From the NCBI RefSeq assembly GCF_009799925.1, contig NZ_WELK01000002.1, positions 496,001-560,000 on the forward strand: DNA of 64,000 nucleotides. The letters are read 5' to 3'. The stretch comes from Pseudomonas sp. R-28-1W-6. GTDB taxonomy: Bacteria; Pseudomonadota; Gammaproteobacteria; Pseudomonadales; Pseudomonadaceae. How positions within the stretch are numbered: position 1 is the stretch's first letter; the number at the start of each line of letters is the position of its first letter. Positions 38,938-47,351 of this stretch are shown here, one piece after another. The notes below the pieces were generated by a model, which searched no databases, was not told the origin of the DNA, and was given only the letters and a program-made list of their open reading frames with translations. Made by a program: the position numbers and the translations under genes.

Positions 38938-39555
38938 TTACAGGATGTCGAGCAGCTCGACGTCGAACACCAGCACGCTGTGCGGCGGGATGCTGCCGAC
39001 GGCCTGGCCGCCATAGGCCAGCTCGCTCGGTACATGCAGACGCCACTTGCTGCCGGTATTCATCAGTTGCAGGGCCTCGACCCAGCCGGCGATCACGCCA
39101 CCCACCGGAAACTCGGCCGGTTCGCCACGCTCGTAGGAGCTGTCGAACACGGTGCCGTCGATCAGGGTGCCGTGGTAGTGGGTGCGCACGTGGTCTTCGC
39201 GCGACGGCTTGGCGCCTTCGCCGGCCACCAGCACTTCGTACTGCAGACCCGACTCCAGCACGGTCACGCCATCACGCTTGGCGTTGTCGATCAGGTAGCT
39301 GCGCCCGGCGCCGGCGGCGACCTCGGCCTTGGCCGCGGCTTCGGCCTGCATGATTTCGCGGATCACACGGAAGCTGGCATTCAGTTCTTCCGAGGACACG
39401 CGGCTGGCCTGGCCGGCAAAGGCGTCGCGCAGGCCGGCGACCACGGCATCCAGGCTGACGCCGGGCGGCGGGTTGTCGCGCAGCTGGTCACCCAGCTGAC
39501 GGCCGATACCGTAGCTGACGCGGCTCTCGTCGGTGGACAGATTGACTTCGGACAT
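38938..39555 (-). CDS. fklB: FKBP-type peptidyl-prolyl isomerase FklB (FKBP22-like)
   Basis: A 205-residue two-domain isomerase. The N-terminal dimerisation region (about 1-95: DESRVSYGIGRQLGDQL, ASFRVIREIMQAEAAAKAE) is followed by the C-terminal FKBP domain (about 105-205), with VRTHYHGTLIDGTVFDSSYERGEPAEF and PPHSVLVFDVELLDIL. No signal peptide is obvious, which points to FklB rather than the exported FkpA/Mip. It helps fold proteins by cis-trans isomerisation of proline bonds. Single gene, with a strong hairpin directly downstream. Confidence 0.94.
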   Translation of the reverse strand: MSEVNLSTDESRVSYGIGRQLGDQLRDNPPPGVSLDAVVAGLRDAFAGQASRVSSEELNASFRVIREIMQAEAAAKAEVAAGAGRSYLIDNAKRDGVTVLESGLQYEVLVAGEGAKPSREDHVRTHYHGTLIDGTVFDSSYERGEPAEFPVGGVIAGWVEALQLMNTGSKWRLHVPSELAYGGQAVGSIPPHSVLVFDVELLDIL

Positions 39556-39610
39556 GGCTGGGCTCCACTAGCGGGCAAAAAAGGGCGGCCAGACTAGCAC
39601 AGAGCCCCGC

Positions 39611-39757
39611 TCAAGACGCTGGCCGGGGCGCGCGATTTCGTCGGCAGCGCTCGGAGCAATGGCGCACCTCATCCCAGCAGCGTGCCCACTTTTTCCGCCA
39701 GCGGAAGGGCAAGCCGCAGACCGCACAGTGCTTGAGCGGCAGCTCGGCCTTGCTCAC
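39611..39757 (-). CDS. DUF2256 small zinc-finger-like protein
   Basis: A 48-residue basic protein with a cysteine cluster (CAVCG near residue 11, [13 protein letters not shown] to residue 38). This is the DUF2256 family, which is typically found next to or fused with cryptochrome/photolyase genes. The GTG start at 39757 overlaps the photolyase stop by four bases (GTGA), so it is the last gene of that operon. The cysteines probably bind zinc; a helper role for the photolyase is inferred only from the conserved linkage. Confidence 0.88.
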   Translation of the reverse strand: MSKAELPLKHCAVCGLPFRWRKKWARCWDEVRHCSERCRRNRAPRPAS

Positions 39758-41304
39758 GGCGCCTGCCCGGCATCCAGGCGCGCCAGCAGCTGCTCGCCGC
39801 GCTGCCACAGGGCTTGCCGCCTGGCCTCGGGCATGCGTTCGAGGTTCTTGTAGACCATGCCCAGGCGCTGGTTACCGCCCAGCTGGTCCTGGTGGCGCAT
39901 GAGGAAGTGCCAGTACAGCGCATTGAACGGACAGGCCTGCTCGCCGGTGCTCTCGGCAACCTTGTAGGCGCAGCCGCCGCAGTAGTCGGACATGCGCTTG
40001 ATGTACTGGCCGCTGGCGCAATAGGGCTTGGAGCCCAGAAAACCGCCGTCGGCATGCATCACCATGCCCAGGGTGTTGGGCAGCTCGACCCAGTCGAAGG
40101 CATCTAGGTAGACGGCCAGGTACCAGTCGCATACCTGCTGCGGGGCGATGCCGGCGAGCAGGGCGAAGTTGCCGGTCACCATCAGCCGCTGGATATGGTG
40201 GGCATAGGCGTATTCGAGCGTCTGGCCGATGGCCTGGCGCATGCAGTTCATCCGGGTCTGCCCGGTCCAGTAGAACGCCGGCAACGGCCGGGTGTTGCCG
40301 AAGGCATTGCGCGTGGCGTAGCCCGGCATGTGCAGCCAGTAGATGCCGCGCACGTACTCGCGCCAGCCGATCAGCTGGCGGATGAAGCCCTCGGCGGCGT
40401 TCAGCGGCACGCGCCCGGCCCAGTAGGCCGCCTCGACATCCGCGCACAGACGGCGCAGATCGAGCAGGCCGATGTTGAGCGCCGCACTGATGCGCGCGTG
40501 GAACAGGAAGGGCTCCCCGGTGGCCATGGCATCCTGGTAATCGCCAAAGGCCGGCAGGGCGAAGTCGAGGAAATGCGCCCACAGCGCCTCGGCCTCGGCG
40601 TGGGTTACCGGGTAGTCGAAACGTTCCAGCGTGCCGTAATGATGGCTGAAGCGTGCCGCCACCAGCTCCAGCACCTCGCGGGTGATGGCGTCATGGGCAA
40701 AGCGCAGCGTCAACGGCGCCTTGCTGCCTCTGGGCAGCGCCTTGCGATTGTCCGCATCGAAGTTCCATGCGCCACCGACCGGCGTGCCGTCGCCATTGAG
40801 CAGCAGGCCGCTCTTGCGGCGCATCTCGCGGTAGAAGTACTCCATGCGCAGTTGCTTCCTGCCGCGGGCCCAGGCCGCGAACTCGCCGCGCCCGCAGAGG
40901 AAGCGCCGATCCGCATGCCACACCAGCGGCAGGCCGGCGCCACGCAGCGCCTGCTCCAGGCGCCACTCGCCGCATTCGTTGACATGCACCTCGCCAGCCG
41001 CCAGCCGCGTCGCCCAGCGGCGCAGCTCGCCAACCAGCGAGCCGGTGTTGGCCGCATCGTCGAGACGCACATAGTGCACCCGCCAGCCCCGCTCACGCAG
41101 CGCCTCGGCAAAGTGGCGCATGGCACTGAAGATCAACGCGATCTTCTGCGGATGGTGCGCTACATAACCGGCCTCCTCTGCCACCTCCGCCATCAGCAGG
41201 GCATCCTGCGCCGGGTTCAGCGCCGTCAGCAGCGCCAGATCGAAGGACAGCTGATCGCCCAGCACCAGCCCGAGCCGGCGCACCGCGCCCGCGCTACCAG
41301 GCAC
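39754..41304 (-). CDS. Fe-S cluster bacterial cryptochrome/photolyase (PhrB-like, (6-4) type)
   Basis: A 516-residue flavoprotein of the FeS-BCP/COG3046 group, whose characterised members repair (6-4) photoproducts with light. The N-terminal domain begins [18 protein letters not shown]. The C-terminal helical FAD domain has [19 protein letters not shown], and the segment [21 protein letters not shown] supplies cysteines for a [4Fe-4S] cluster together with an upstream QQVCDW cysteine. Start is a GTG at 41304 that overlaps the stop of the preceding gene by 11 bases. DUF2256 follows. A TGTACA palindrome precedes the operon. Confidence 0.92.
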   Translation of the reverse strand: MPGSAGAVRRLGLVLGDQLSFDLALLTALNPAQDALLMAEVAEEAGYVAHHPQKIALIFSAMRHFAEALRERGWRVHYVRLDDAANTGSLVGELRRWATRLAAGEVHVNECGEWRLEQALRGAGLPLVWHADRRFLCGRGEFAAWARGRKQLRMEYFYREMRRKSGLLLNGDGTPVGGAWNFDADNRKALPRGSKAPLTLRFAHDAITREVLELVAARFSHHYGTLERFDYPVTHAEAEALWAHFLDFALPAFGDYQDAMATGEPFLFHARISAALNIGLLDLRRLCADVEAAYWAGRVPLNAAEGFIRQLIGWREYVRGIYWLHMPGYATRNAFGNTRPLPAFYWTGQTRMNCMRQAIGQTLEYAYAHHIQRLMVTGNFALLAGIAPQQVCDWYLAVYLDAFDWVELPNTLGMVMHADGGFLGSKPYCASGQYIKRMSDYCGGCAYKVAESTGEQACPFNALYWHFLMRHQDQLGGNQRLGMVYKNLERMPEARRQALWQRGEQLLARLDAGQAP

Positions 41305-41599
41305 TGTTCATCGAGATGGGTACACGCAGGGGCTGACAGGCCGCCGGCTGCATGCCACACATCTCGTCGTGGACCTCGGCATGCACCAGATGGAACGGCA
41401 GGCGCGGCAGTTGCTGCAGCACATCGCGCGCATGCTCGACCGAGCGCAGGTGGAGGATCTTGCCGTGCTCGTCCTTGACCGGCAGCGCCTTGCCATCCAT
41501 GTGCACCTCCAGCACATAGATGCCGCCTTCCAGGGAAACCAGGTTGAGTTCATCCACATGACCAGCATGCGCATGGACCAGCAGATCGTGCAGTTTCAT
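41294..41599 (-). CDS. DUF6482-like small protein, first gene of the photolyase operon
   Basis: A 101-residue soluble protein starting MKLHDLLVHAHAGHVDELNLVSLEGGIY. It resembles the short Pseudomonas family now called DUF6482, often mislabelled as an ABC transporter ATPase although no P-loop is present. Histidine-rich N-terminal third and HLVHAEVHDEMCG near the C-terminus could bind metal, but this is not demonstrated. It overlaps the photolyase start by 11 bases, so they are co-expressed. The frame is open to 41821, but GAGGTG before the ATG at 41599 supports this start. Confidence 0.72.
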   Translation of the reverse strand: MKLHDLLVHAHAGHVDELNLVSLEGGIYVLEVHMDGKALPVKDEHGKILHLRSVEHARDVLQQLPRLPFHLVHAEVHDEMCGMQPAACQPLRVPISMNSAW

Positions 41600-41630
41600 G
41601 GGACACCTCGCCAACAAAGCTATACAACGA

Positions 41631-41657
41631 TATGTACAAAATATAGTTTTGTACATA
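41631..41657. promoter_or_regulatory. TGTACA palindrome upstream of the photolyase operon
   Basis: A perfect inverted repeat: the 11-base arm TATGTACAAAA (41631-41641) and its complement (41647-41657) around TATAG. A third half-site TATACA lies at 41621-41626. It is 32 bases before the ATG of the first operon gene, in AT-rich DNA. TGTACA-type repeats are the reported targets of the light-sensing MerR-family LitR/PplR regulators in Pseudomonas, though the spacing I recall (12) differs by one from that seen (11). Confidence 0.65.
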
Positions 41658-41736
41658 TTTAGTTTTGCGCAAGGCGAAAACGCAACCGCCCGTCCGTTCT
41701 GCAACGGCCGGGCGGCTGGCACAGCAATGCGGCGGG

Positions 41737-42231
41737 TCAGTGGTCGTGCTTGGTCAGCTTGTCCAGATAGCCCATGGCAAAGGCCGAAACCACGAAGGTC
41801 ATGTGGATGATCACGTACCACATCAGGTGATCGGGATCGTAGCTCTTGGCATCCATGAACACCTTGAGCAGGTGGATCGAGGAGATGGCGACGATGGAGG
41901 CGGCCACCTTCATCTTCAGCGAGCCGGAGTCCATCTTGCCCAGCCAGCTGAGCTTCTCCTTGCCGTCTTCGATATCCAGCTGGGAGACGAAGTTCTCGTA
42001 GCCGGAAATCATCACCATCACCAGCAGGCCGCCGACCAGCGCCATGTCGATCAGCGACAGCAGCTTGAGGATGAGGGTCGCCTCATCCAGGCTGAAGATC
42101 GCCGGCATGATGTGGATGACTTCCTGGAAGAATTTCAGCGCCAGCGCCAGCAGGGCCAGGGACAGGCCGAAGTAGATCGGCGCCAGCAGCCAGCGCGAAG
42201 CGTACATCGCGTTTTCGATAAAGCGTTCCAT
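41737..42231 (-). CDS. UPF0114 (YqhA/TIGR00645) inner-membrane protein
   Basis: A 164-residue membrane protein with four predicted helices ([72 protein letters not shown]). The [14 protein letters not shown] start and SGYENFVS segment are typical of the YqhA family. Function unknown; suggested to be a small channel-like or membrane-organising protein. The frame is open to 42405; the ATG at 42231 matches the family start. It stands alone, with a gap holding a DnaA-box-like sequence upstream. Confidence 0.9.
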   Translation of the reverse strand: MERFIENAMYASRWLLAPIYFGLSLALLALALKFFQEVIHIMPAIFSLDEATLILKLLSLIDMALVGGLLVMVMISGYENFVSQLDIEDGKEKLSWLGKMDSGSLKMKVAASIVAISSIHLLKVFMDAKSYDPDHLMWYVIIHMTFVVSAFAMGYLDKLTKHDH

Positions 42232-42328
42232 GTGCTCTCGCCAAGGTCGGAAAAACTGGCGGCGAGTATACCCAGCCAACCTGTCCGGACAAAGACGACA
42301 ACGCGCTGCCGGATTTATCCCCGTTCGC

Positions 42329-42337
42329 TGTGGATAA
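42329..42337 (-). promoter_or_regulatory. DnaA-box-like 9-mer
   Basis: TGTGGATAA is an exact complement of the DnaA consensus TTATCCACA. It is single and lies in the gap between the YqhA-like gene and the small gene at 42425. A second copy with the same orientation lies at 42848. Chance or titration sites are both possible. Confidence 0.4.
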
Positions 42338-42424
42338 CCTTGTGGGTAGGGTCGGGAAACCTGGCTGCAAGACAGCCCCTGCGCGGCAGCGCGCGCATTG
42401 CGCAAAAAGCGCGCAACGCCCGGG

Positions 42425-42766
42425 TCATTTTTCCGGACGGAACTGGTAATCCCGGGAATGCGGATAGCTCTCGCCGTTGAGCCGGCGCAGCTCGGCCTGC
42501 AGATGCAGGCGCCAGATCGGCGGATCGGCGCACTCGTTGTAGCCCTGCACCGCCAGGCACTGGGCTATCGACTCGAGCACGGATTCGGCCTCCAGGCGCC
42601 CGTGGAACGGGCCCTGCGCCTTGATCGCCGAGGGTTGCGCGGCCGACATGCCGGCCGCGCAGAGCAGCGTCCACAGGCCGCGATCGCCGGCCAGCGGGTG
42701 GATCAGGCATTCGATGCGCGTGTTCAGGCCAAGGCACTGACGGGTAAGACAGAGGCTGCGCGGCAT
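42425..42766 (-). CDS. Hypothetical protein, 113 aa, cysteine-containing
   Basis: A 113-residue protein starting [32 protein letters not shown]. The ATG has GAGG nine bases upstream, which supports real translation. The sequence is soluble and contains six cysteines without a regular spacing motif; the C-terminal part has [20 protein letters not shown] do not recognise the family. DnaA-box-like 9-mers flank it on both sides. It lies downstream of the Lon-like gene on the same strand, about 190 bases away, so separate expression is likely. Confidence 0.65.
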   Translation of the reverse strand: MPRSLCLTRQCLGLNTRIECLIHPLAGDRGLWTLLCAAGMSAAQPSAIKAQGPFHGRLEAESVLESIAQCLAVQGYNECADPPIWRLHLQAELRRLNGESYPHSRDYQFRPEK

Positions 42767-42847
42767 GACGGCGGTCCTCGCGAGGTCTGGCTCTCAGCCT
42801 ACACCCCGTAACCGCACTCGGGAAGGATAAAAGTTACCCCCGCAAAC

Positions 42848-42856
42848 TGTGGATAA
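42848..42856 (-). promoter_or_regulatory. DnaA-box-like 9-mer
   Basis: A second exact TGTGGATAA, within ACTGTGGATAACTCTGTGG, in the 188-base gap before the 3' end of the Lon-like protease gene. Same orientation as the copy at 42329. Confidence 0.4.
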
Positions 42857-42954
42857 CTCTGTGGACGGCACGGGGGAAAACCGCTCCGTGCGGCGTCCCT
42901 TATGGTCGCCCGACAGCTGTTCGATGACTGACCAGTTGTCGGTAGACCGCTCCC

Positions 42955-45393
42955 TCATGGCGCGGGCTTCTTCGCCACCGGTTTGGCTGCCTTGGGCTTG
43001 ACCTCCTCGGCCTTCTCCTCTTCCTCCATGCCCATCTCGGCGATGCTGCGCAGGCGCTCGACCACCCGCGCATTGACGCTGCCGGCCGGGAACTGGCCCT
43101 GCTCGTCCGGGCTGCCCGCCGCCTCGCCGACCAGCAGGCTGAGCGCCTCGTCGACTTGGCGCACCGCATAGACATGGAACAGGCCGCCGCGCACCGCCTG
43201 CAGCACGCGCTCGTCGAGCATCAGGGTGGTGACGTTGGAGTGCGGGATGATCACGCCCTGCTCGCCGGTCAGGCCGCGCGCCTCGCACAGGCGGAAGAAG
43301 CCCTCGATCTTCTCGTTGACCCCGCCGACCGCCTGCACCTCGCCAAACTGGTTGATCGAACCGGTGATGGCGAAGCACTGCTTGAGCGGGGTGCGCGACA
43401 GGGCGGAGATCAGCGTGCAGACCTCGCCCAGCGAGGCGCTGTCGCCGTCGACGTAGCCGTAGGACTGCTCCAGGGCGATGCTCGCGGAGATTTCCAGGGG
43501 GAACTCCTGAGCGTAGCGGCTGCCCAGGTAGCCGGTGAGGATCATCACCCCCTTGGAGTGGATCGGCTGGCCGAGGTTGACCTCGCGCTCGATATCGACG
43601 ATGCCCGAGCCGCCCGGGTAGACCGTGGCCGAGATCCGCGCCGGCACGCCGAAGGCCGAGTCGCCGACTTCCAGCACGGTCAGGCCGTTGCACTTGCCCA
43701 CGGCGGCGCCGGCGGTGTCGATCAGGATGATGCCGGCCAGCATGTCGTCGATGATCCGCGCCGAGACCCGCCCGGTGCGGGTGGCCTTGGCCCGCAGCGC
43801 GCGCTCGATATGGCCGACGTCGGTGACCGTCTCGCTGGCCAGCTGGCGGATGAAGTCGGCCTCGCTGACCAGCTGGAACAGGTCGCCGATGCGCGCCGAC
43901 AGGCGCCCCTGATGCTCGGCCAGGCGCGCACTGTAGGTCGCCAGGCGGGCCACCGCGGAAGCCGTCAGCGGCGCCATGCCCTCCTCCGAGGTGCGGGTCT
44001 TGAGCAGCTGGGCGAACTGCTCCAGGCTGTCGTCGGCCAGCGGAATGTCCTCGTCGAAGTCGACCAGCACGCGGAACATTTCCTGGAAGTCCGGATCGAG
44101 GTCCTGCAGGGTGTAGTAGATCTGCCGCGAGCCGATGATCACCACCTTGAGCTGCAGCGGGATCACCTGCGGGGTCAGGGTCACGGTGGCGATGCGCCCC
44201 AGGTCGCCGAGCGGTGACTCCATCTTCAGCTGGCGCGAATGCAGGGCGCGCTTGAGCGCTTCCCAGACGAAGGGCTCGCCGAGCAGCTTCTCCGCCTCGA
44301 GGATCAGGAAGCCGCCATTGGCGCGGTGCAGGGCACCGGGGCGCAGCTGCCGGTAGCTGGTATAGAGCGCGCCCTGGTCGGTGCTGTACTCGATGCGGCC
44401 GAACAGGTTGTCGTAGGTCGGGTGCGACTCGAACACCACCGGCGCGCCGCCGTCGACGTGATGGCCCACCACCAGGCTCGGGCAGTACTGCTCCTCGAGA
44501 GCCTCGCGGCGCTGTGCGTCGGGCTTCTCGTCGGCCAGCTGGTCGACCACGGTCTTCAGCAGGTTGACCTGCATCGCCTGCAGGTAGGCGCAGACCCCGG
44601 CATTTTCCGCGTATTTTTCCGACAACGGCGCCAGCAGCGGCTGCAGCGCCAGGGTGATGGTTTCCTCGTTGAGCTGGCGCAGCTGGTTGCTCAGCTCGCG
44701 CTTCCACTGCGGCAGGCCGGTCAGCTCGTCGTTGAGTCGTTCCTCCAGGGCGGAGATGTCGACATGGAAGCGCTCGCGCTCGGCCTCCGGCAGCTGGGCG
44801 AACTCGGCCTCGTCGAGGGCCTTGCCGTCCTTCATCGGGGTGAAGGCGATGTTGCTGCTGTCGCGGTACAGCGCCACCTCCTTCTCCAGCGCCAGGCGCT
44901 CGACCACGTCCAGCGCCTTGTCGTAGCGCTGGTTGAAGATGCGGTCGATGCCGCTCTTCTTCTGCTGGTAGGTCGGCGTCTCGAACACCGCGGGGAAGGT
45001 CGACAGCAGGTTGTCGATCAGCTGGCCGATATCGGCAGTGAAGGCCGCCGCGGTACCGGCCGGCAGCTCCAGCGCACGCGGCTCGCGCGGCTCGTCGAAG
45101 TGATTGACGTAGAGCCGGTCGGCCGGGGTGGCCAGGCGCTTGGCCTCGGCCTTGAGGTAGCGTTTGACGAAGGAGAAGCGCCCGGTGCCGGGCTCGCCCA
45201 TGACGAACACGTTGTAGCCCGGGCGCGGCATCGCCACGCCGAACTGCAGGGCCTCCACCGCGCGCTCCTGGCCGAGCACGCCGCGGAAGAACTCCAGGTC
45301 GTCGGTGGTGGTGAAATTGAACTGCTCGGGAGCGAAGGGGCGGGTCAGGTCATCGGGCGCCAGGTGCAGGCCGGCAGCGAAGGATTCGGGCAT
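42955..45393 (-). CDS. Lon-related ATP-dependent protease (LonB/LonC-like, AAA family)
   Basis: An 812-residue protein. The N-terminal part begins with an unusual AAA region (FRGVLGQERAVEALQFGVAMPRPGYNVFVMGEPGTGRFSF split by a Walker A-like GEPGTGR near residue 68), followed by a coiled-coil-rich insert (about 150-300). The C-terminal Lon protease domain carries the catalytic Ser in DGDSASLGE (about 665) and Lys in GGVNEKIEGFF (about 708). A Lys/Ala/Pro-rich tail ends it. It differs from housekeeping Lon in domain order and belongs to the group annotated 'Lon protease family protein' in pseudomonads. A MITE-like repeat ends 17 bases before its ATG. Confidence 0.9.
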   Translation of the reverse strand: MPESFAAGLHLAPDDLTRPFAPEQFNFTTTDDLEFFRGVLGQERAVEALQFGVAMPRPGYNVFVMGEPGTGRFSFVKRYLKAEAKRLATPADRLYVNHFDEPREPRALELPAGTAAAFTADIGQLIDNLLSTFPAVFETPTYQQKKSGIDRIFNQRYDKALDVVERLALEKEVALYRDSSNIAFTPMKDGKALDEAEFAQLPEAERERFHVDISALEERLNDELTGLPQWKRELSNQLRQLNEETITLALQPLLAPLSEKYAENAGVCAYLQAMQVNLLKTVVDQLADEKPDAQRREALEEQYCPSLVVGHHVDGGAPVVFESHPTYDNLFGRIEYSTDQGALYTSYRQLRPGALHRANGGFLILEAEKLLGEPFVWEALKRALHSRQLKMESPLGDLGRIATVTLTPQVIPLQLKVVIIGSRQIYYTLQDLDPDFQEMFRVLVDFDEDIPLADDSLEQFAQLLKTRTSEEGMAPLTASAVARLATYSARLAEHQGRLSARIGDLFQLVSEADFIRQLASETVTDVGHIERALRAKATRTGRVSARIIDDMLAGIILIDTAGAAVGKCNGLTVLEVGDSAFGVPARISATVYPGGSGIVDIEREVNLGQPIHSKGVMILTGYLGSRYAQEFPLEISASIALEQSYGYVDGDSASLGEVCTLISALSRTPLKQCFAITGSINQFGEVQAVGGVNEKIEGFFRLCEARGLTGEQGVIIPHSNVTTLMLDERVLQAVRGGLFHVYAVRQVDEALSLLVGEAAGSPDEQGQFPAGSVNARVVERLRSIAEMGMEEEEKAEEVKPKAAKPVAKKPAP

Positions 45394-45409
45394 CGGAAGT
45401 CCTTAGGAG

Positions 45410-45541
45410 CTGTTCAAAGTCTCGCGAGCTAGAGCCAGGCAAGGCGAGATCGGGCGAAGAAGCGCAGTTTACGAGCTGTAAATGAGCATTCTGAGCCCGA
45501 TCTCAACACAGCATGGCCGACGCGCAGCAGGCTTTGAACAG
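45410..45541. repeat. MITE-like fold-back repeat, 132 bp
   Basis: Perfect 10-base terminal inverted repeats CTGTTCAAAG (45410-45419) and CTTTGAACAG (45532-45541). Inside, GAGATCGGG pairs with CCCGATCTC, so nearly the whole element can fold back. From memory, similar elements with CTGTTCAAAG ends are scattered through Pseudomonas genomes. No coding capacity. It lies between the DksA-like gene and the Lon-like gene, with its left end 17 bases before the Lon-like ATG, so it must form part of that gene's leader or promoter. Confidence 0.8.
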
Positions 45542-45615
45542 GTTCGTATCGGGCGGTGCAACACCGCGGAAGGTTGAACTCATTCTGGCGCCGCCCCGAC
45601 GCCACTGGCAAGGCA

Positions 45616-45942
45616 TCAAGCGCGCTGCAGATCGGCGCAGCGCAAACAGAATTCCGCTGCCGGCAGCACGGCCAGACGCGCCGGGCTGATCGGTTCGCCA
45701 CAGCGCTGGCATTCGCCATAGCTGCCCTCGGCCAGGCGCAGGCGGGCCAGGCCGACCTGGCGCAATCCGGCCTCGGCCTCGGCCAGCAGCGCCTCCAGCA
45801 CCTCATCGTTCTGCCGTTCCTGGGCCTGCTCGGCGAAATCCGCCTGGTGCGGCAGGCCGAGCTCGCGGCGGATCGAATTGGCGCGCTTGCTGTACTCGGC
45901 GAACAGCTGGTCCAGCGCGCATTGCGGGTCGAACGTGCTCAT
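45616..45942 (-). CDS. TraR/DksA-family zinc-finger protein
   Basis: A 108-residue DksA-like protein. An N-terminal helical hairpin region (about 10-65, with SIRRELG and NDEVLEALLAEAEAGLRQV) is followed by a four-cysteine zinc finger CQRCGEPISPARL...FCLRCADLQ (cysteines at about 77, 80, 98, 101). It is shorter than DksA, so it belongs with the TraR/YbiI-type short members that may bind RNA polymerase's secondary channel. The frame is open to 46086; the ATG at 45942 has GGAG eight bases upstream. It lies upstream of the Lon-like gene with the repeat element between. Confidence 0.9.
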   Translation of the reverse strand: MSTFDPQCALDQLFAEYSKRANSIRRELGLPHQADFAEQAQERQNDEVLEALLAEAEAGLRQVGLARLRLAEGSYGECQRCGEPISPARLAVLPAAEFCLRCADLQRA

Positions 45943-46223
45943 GACGGAACTCCGTGGCGTTTTTTTCAGTGTGGCTGCTTCTGCGCGCCTTGCACTGACG
46001 CCAATCAAGCGCCCGGGCGCGCGGGCAAGGCAAACGCCTCTTCGCCACTGCGGCGCTTGATACCGGTCAATACGCCGTGTTGTCATCCGGTCAGGCTACA
46101 GTCAGCGCCTGGCCGGGTCCGCGCCATGCACTAGGCTTATGGAAACTGCGACGCCCCGGTGCAGACCGTCGGCGCGCTGCCGGAAATAATCGATCATCCC
46201 GAGCGATAACCAAGGAGAGACCT

Positions 46224-46895
46224 ATGACGAAATGCTTTGCTGCATCCCTGCTGGCCACTTGCATGCTGGTCTCGGGCTGTACCAGTACCCTGGTGCAACC
46301 CGACCAGTACTCCGGCTTCCTGCAGGACTACAGCCGCCTGAGCGAACAGCAGAGCCCCAGCGGGGTCAAGGTCGCGCGCTGGGTCGATCCGAACCTGGAT
46401 ATCAGTCGCTACACCCAGGTGTACATCGAGCCCAGCAAGTTCTACCCAACCCCGCAACCCGACTCGCGCATACCGCAAACCACCCTGCAGGGCATCACCA
46501 GCTACTACGATCAGGCCCTGAAGCGCGAACTGAGCAAAGTCATCCGGATCAGCAACTCGCCGAGCAACGGTACGCTGGTCATCCGCCCGGCCATCACCGC
46601 CGTATCGGCGGAAACCGAAGGCCTCAAGCCCTACGAAGTGATCCCCATCGCCCTGGTGGTGGCCGCTGCGACTACCGCCGCTGGCGAACGCGACCAGCAG
46701 GTGGAGATCGCCACCGAAGCCTCCTTCATCGATGCCGGCAACGGCAAGGTGGTGGCCGAGGTGGTGCGCAAGGGCGCAGGCACCGACCTGGAAAACAAAA
46801 AGCAGGTACTCAGTGCCGATGACGTGAAACCGGTTATCGACGGCTGGGCCAACGACATGCGCCTGTCCATGGAGCAACTGCGCGCCAAACGCTGA
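46224..46895 (+). CDS. DUF3313 family lipoprotein
   Basis: A 223-residue outer-membrane or periplasmic lipoprotein. The lipoprotein signal ends in LVSGC (acylated Cys about residue 19). The mature part shows the DUF3313 pattern: YSGFLQDYSRL near residue 30, TQVYIEPSKFYP near 65, and ALVVAAATTAAGERDQQVEIATEASFIDA near 150. The frame is open to 46077; the ATG at 46224 has AAGGAGAG before it and begins the signal peptide. Function unknown. A GC-rich hairpin follows the stop. Confidence 0.9.
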   Translation: MTKCFAASLLATCMLVSGCTSTLVQPDQYSGFLQDYSRLSEQQSPSGVKVARWVDPNLDISRYTQVYIEPSKFYPTPQPDSRIPQTTLQGITSYYDQALKRELSKVIRISNSPSNGTLVIRPAITAVSAETEGLKPYEVIPIALVVAAATTAAGERDQQVEIATEASFIDAGNGKVVAEVVRKGAGTDLENKKQVLSADDVKPVIDGWANDMRLSMEQLRAKR

Positions 46896-46900
46896 AGCCA

Positions 46901-46933
46901 GGAGCCCACAGGCCGCGCGGCCTGTGGGGCTCC
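46901..46933 (+). terminator. GC-rich hairpin after the DUF3313 gene
   Basis: GGAGCCCACAGGCCGC and its near-complement ending GGGGCTCC form a long stem with one bulged base, six bases after the stop codon. No T-run follows, so termination may need Rho. Confidence 0.65.
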
Positions 46934-47351
46934 ATCAGCCGCGGGGTGATCCTCAACGCCCGCTGTATCTGGCGGCCCCGCTGCTGCCACCGCATCCGCC
47001 CGGCAAGGGCGACAAGTGCGTGCGGCAGCCACACGACGAGGCGGCCAGTTGCGTCGCCAGCCAGGGCTAGATTCGCGCGCCCTGCACGAAAATGCCCCGC
47101 TCTGCACACCCCTCCCCGCCCTCGAGGCTAACAGCCCAACCGCATCGGCACGAGCGGAACGGGCCGCCATCATGGGGCGGCTTGACGCAGGTCAAGCCAG
47201 GTCCCGATAGCGCTCTTGAGCGCTTGCTTGTTGGCTATTACGCACTACATTTTTACAGCGAAGGGCGACACGTTTGTCGAAAATGCAGCAAGCGGCGCTC
47301 CCCTTTCGAGCAATCACCATCCAACCGTTCTGCCGGGCCATGGGGGCTAGC
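46934..47351. other. Intergenic region with an Anr-like box
   Basis: A 418-base gap between the DUF3313 and DUF5064-like genes. The left 240 bases hold nothing I recognise. The right part has an Anr/Dnr-like box at 47182-47195 and a possible -10 TATTAC at 47236-47241, then a leader of about 100 bases before the ATG at 47352. Confidence 0.55.
47182..47195. promoter_or_regulatory. Anr/Dnr (FNR-type) box
   Basis: TTGAC-N4-GTCAA is a perfect inverted repeat that differs from the FNR/Anr consensus TTGAT-N4-ATCAA by one base in each half. With the TATTAC at 47236-47241 as -10, its centre would be near -60, a class I activator position. It precedes the DUF5064-like gene and arcDABC. Confidence 0.6.

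Noticed and set aside
42240..42960. A replication origin suggested by two DnaA boxes.
   Set aside because: Only two boxes 519 bases apart, with no AT-rich unwinding region, no dnaA/dnaN/gidA neighbours and no plasmid genes.
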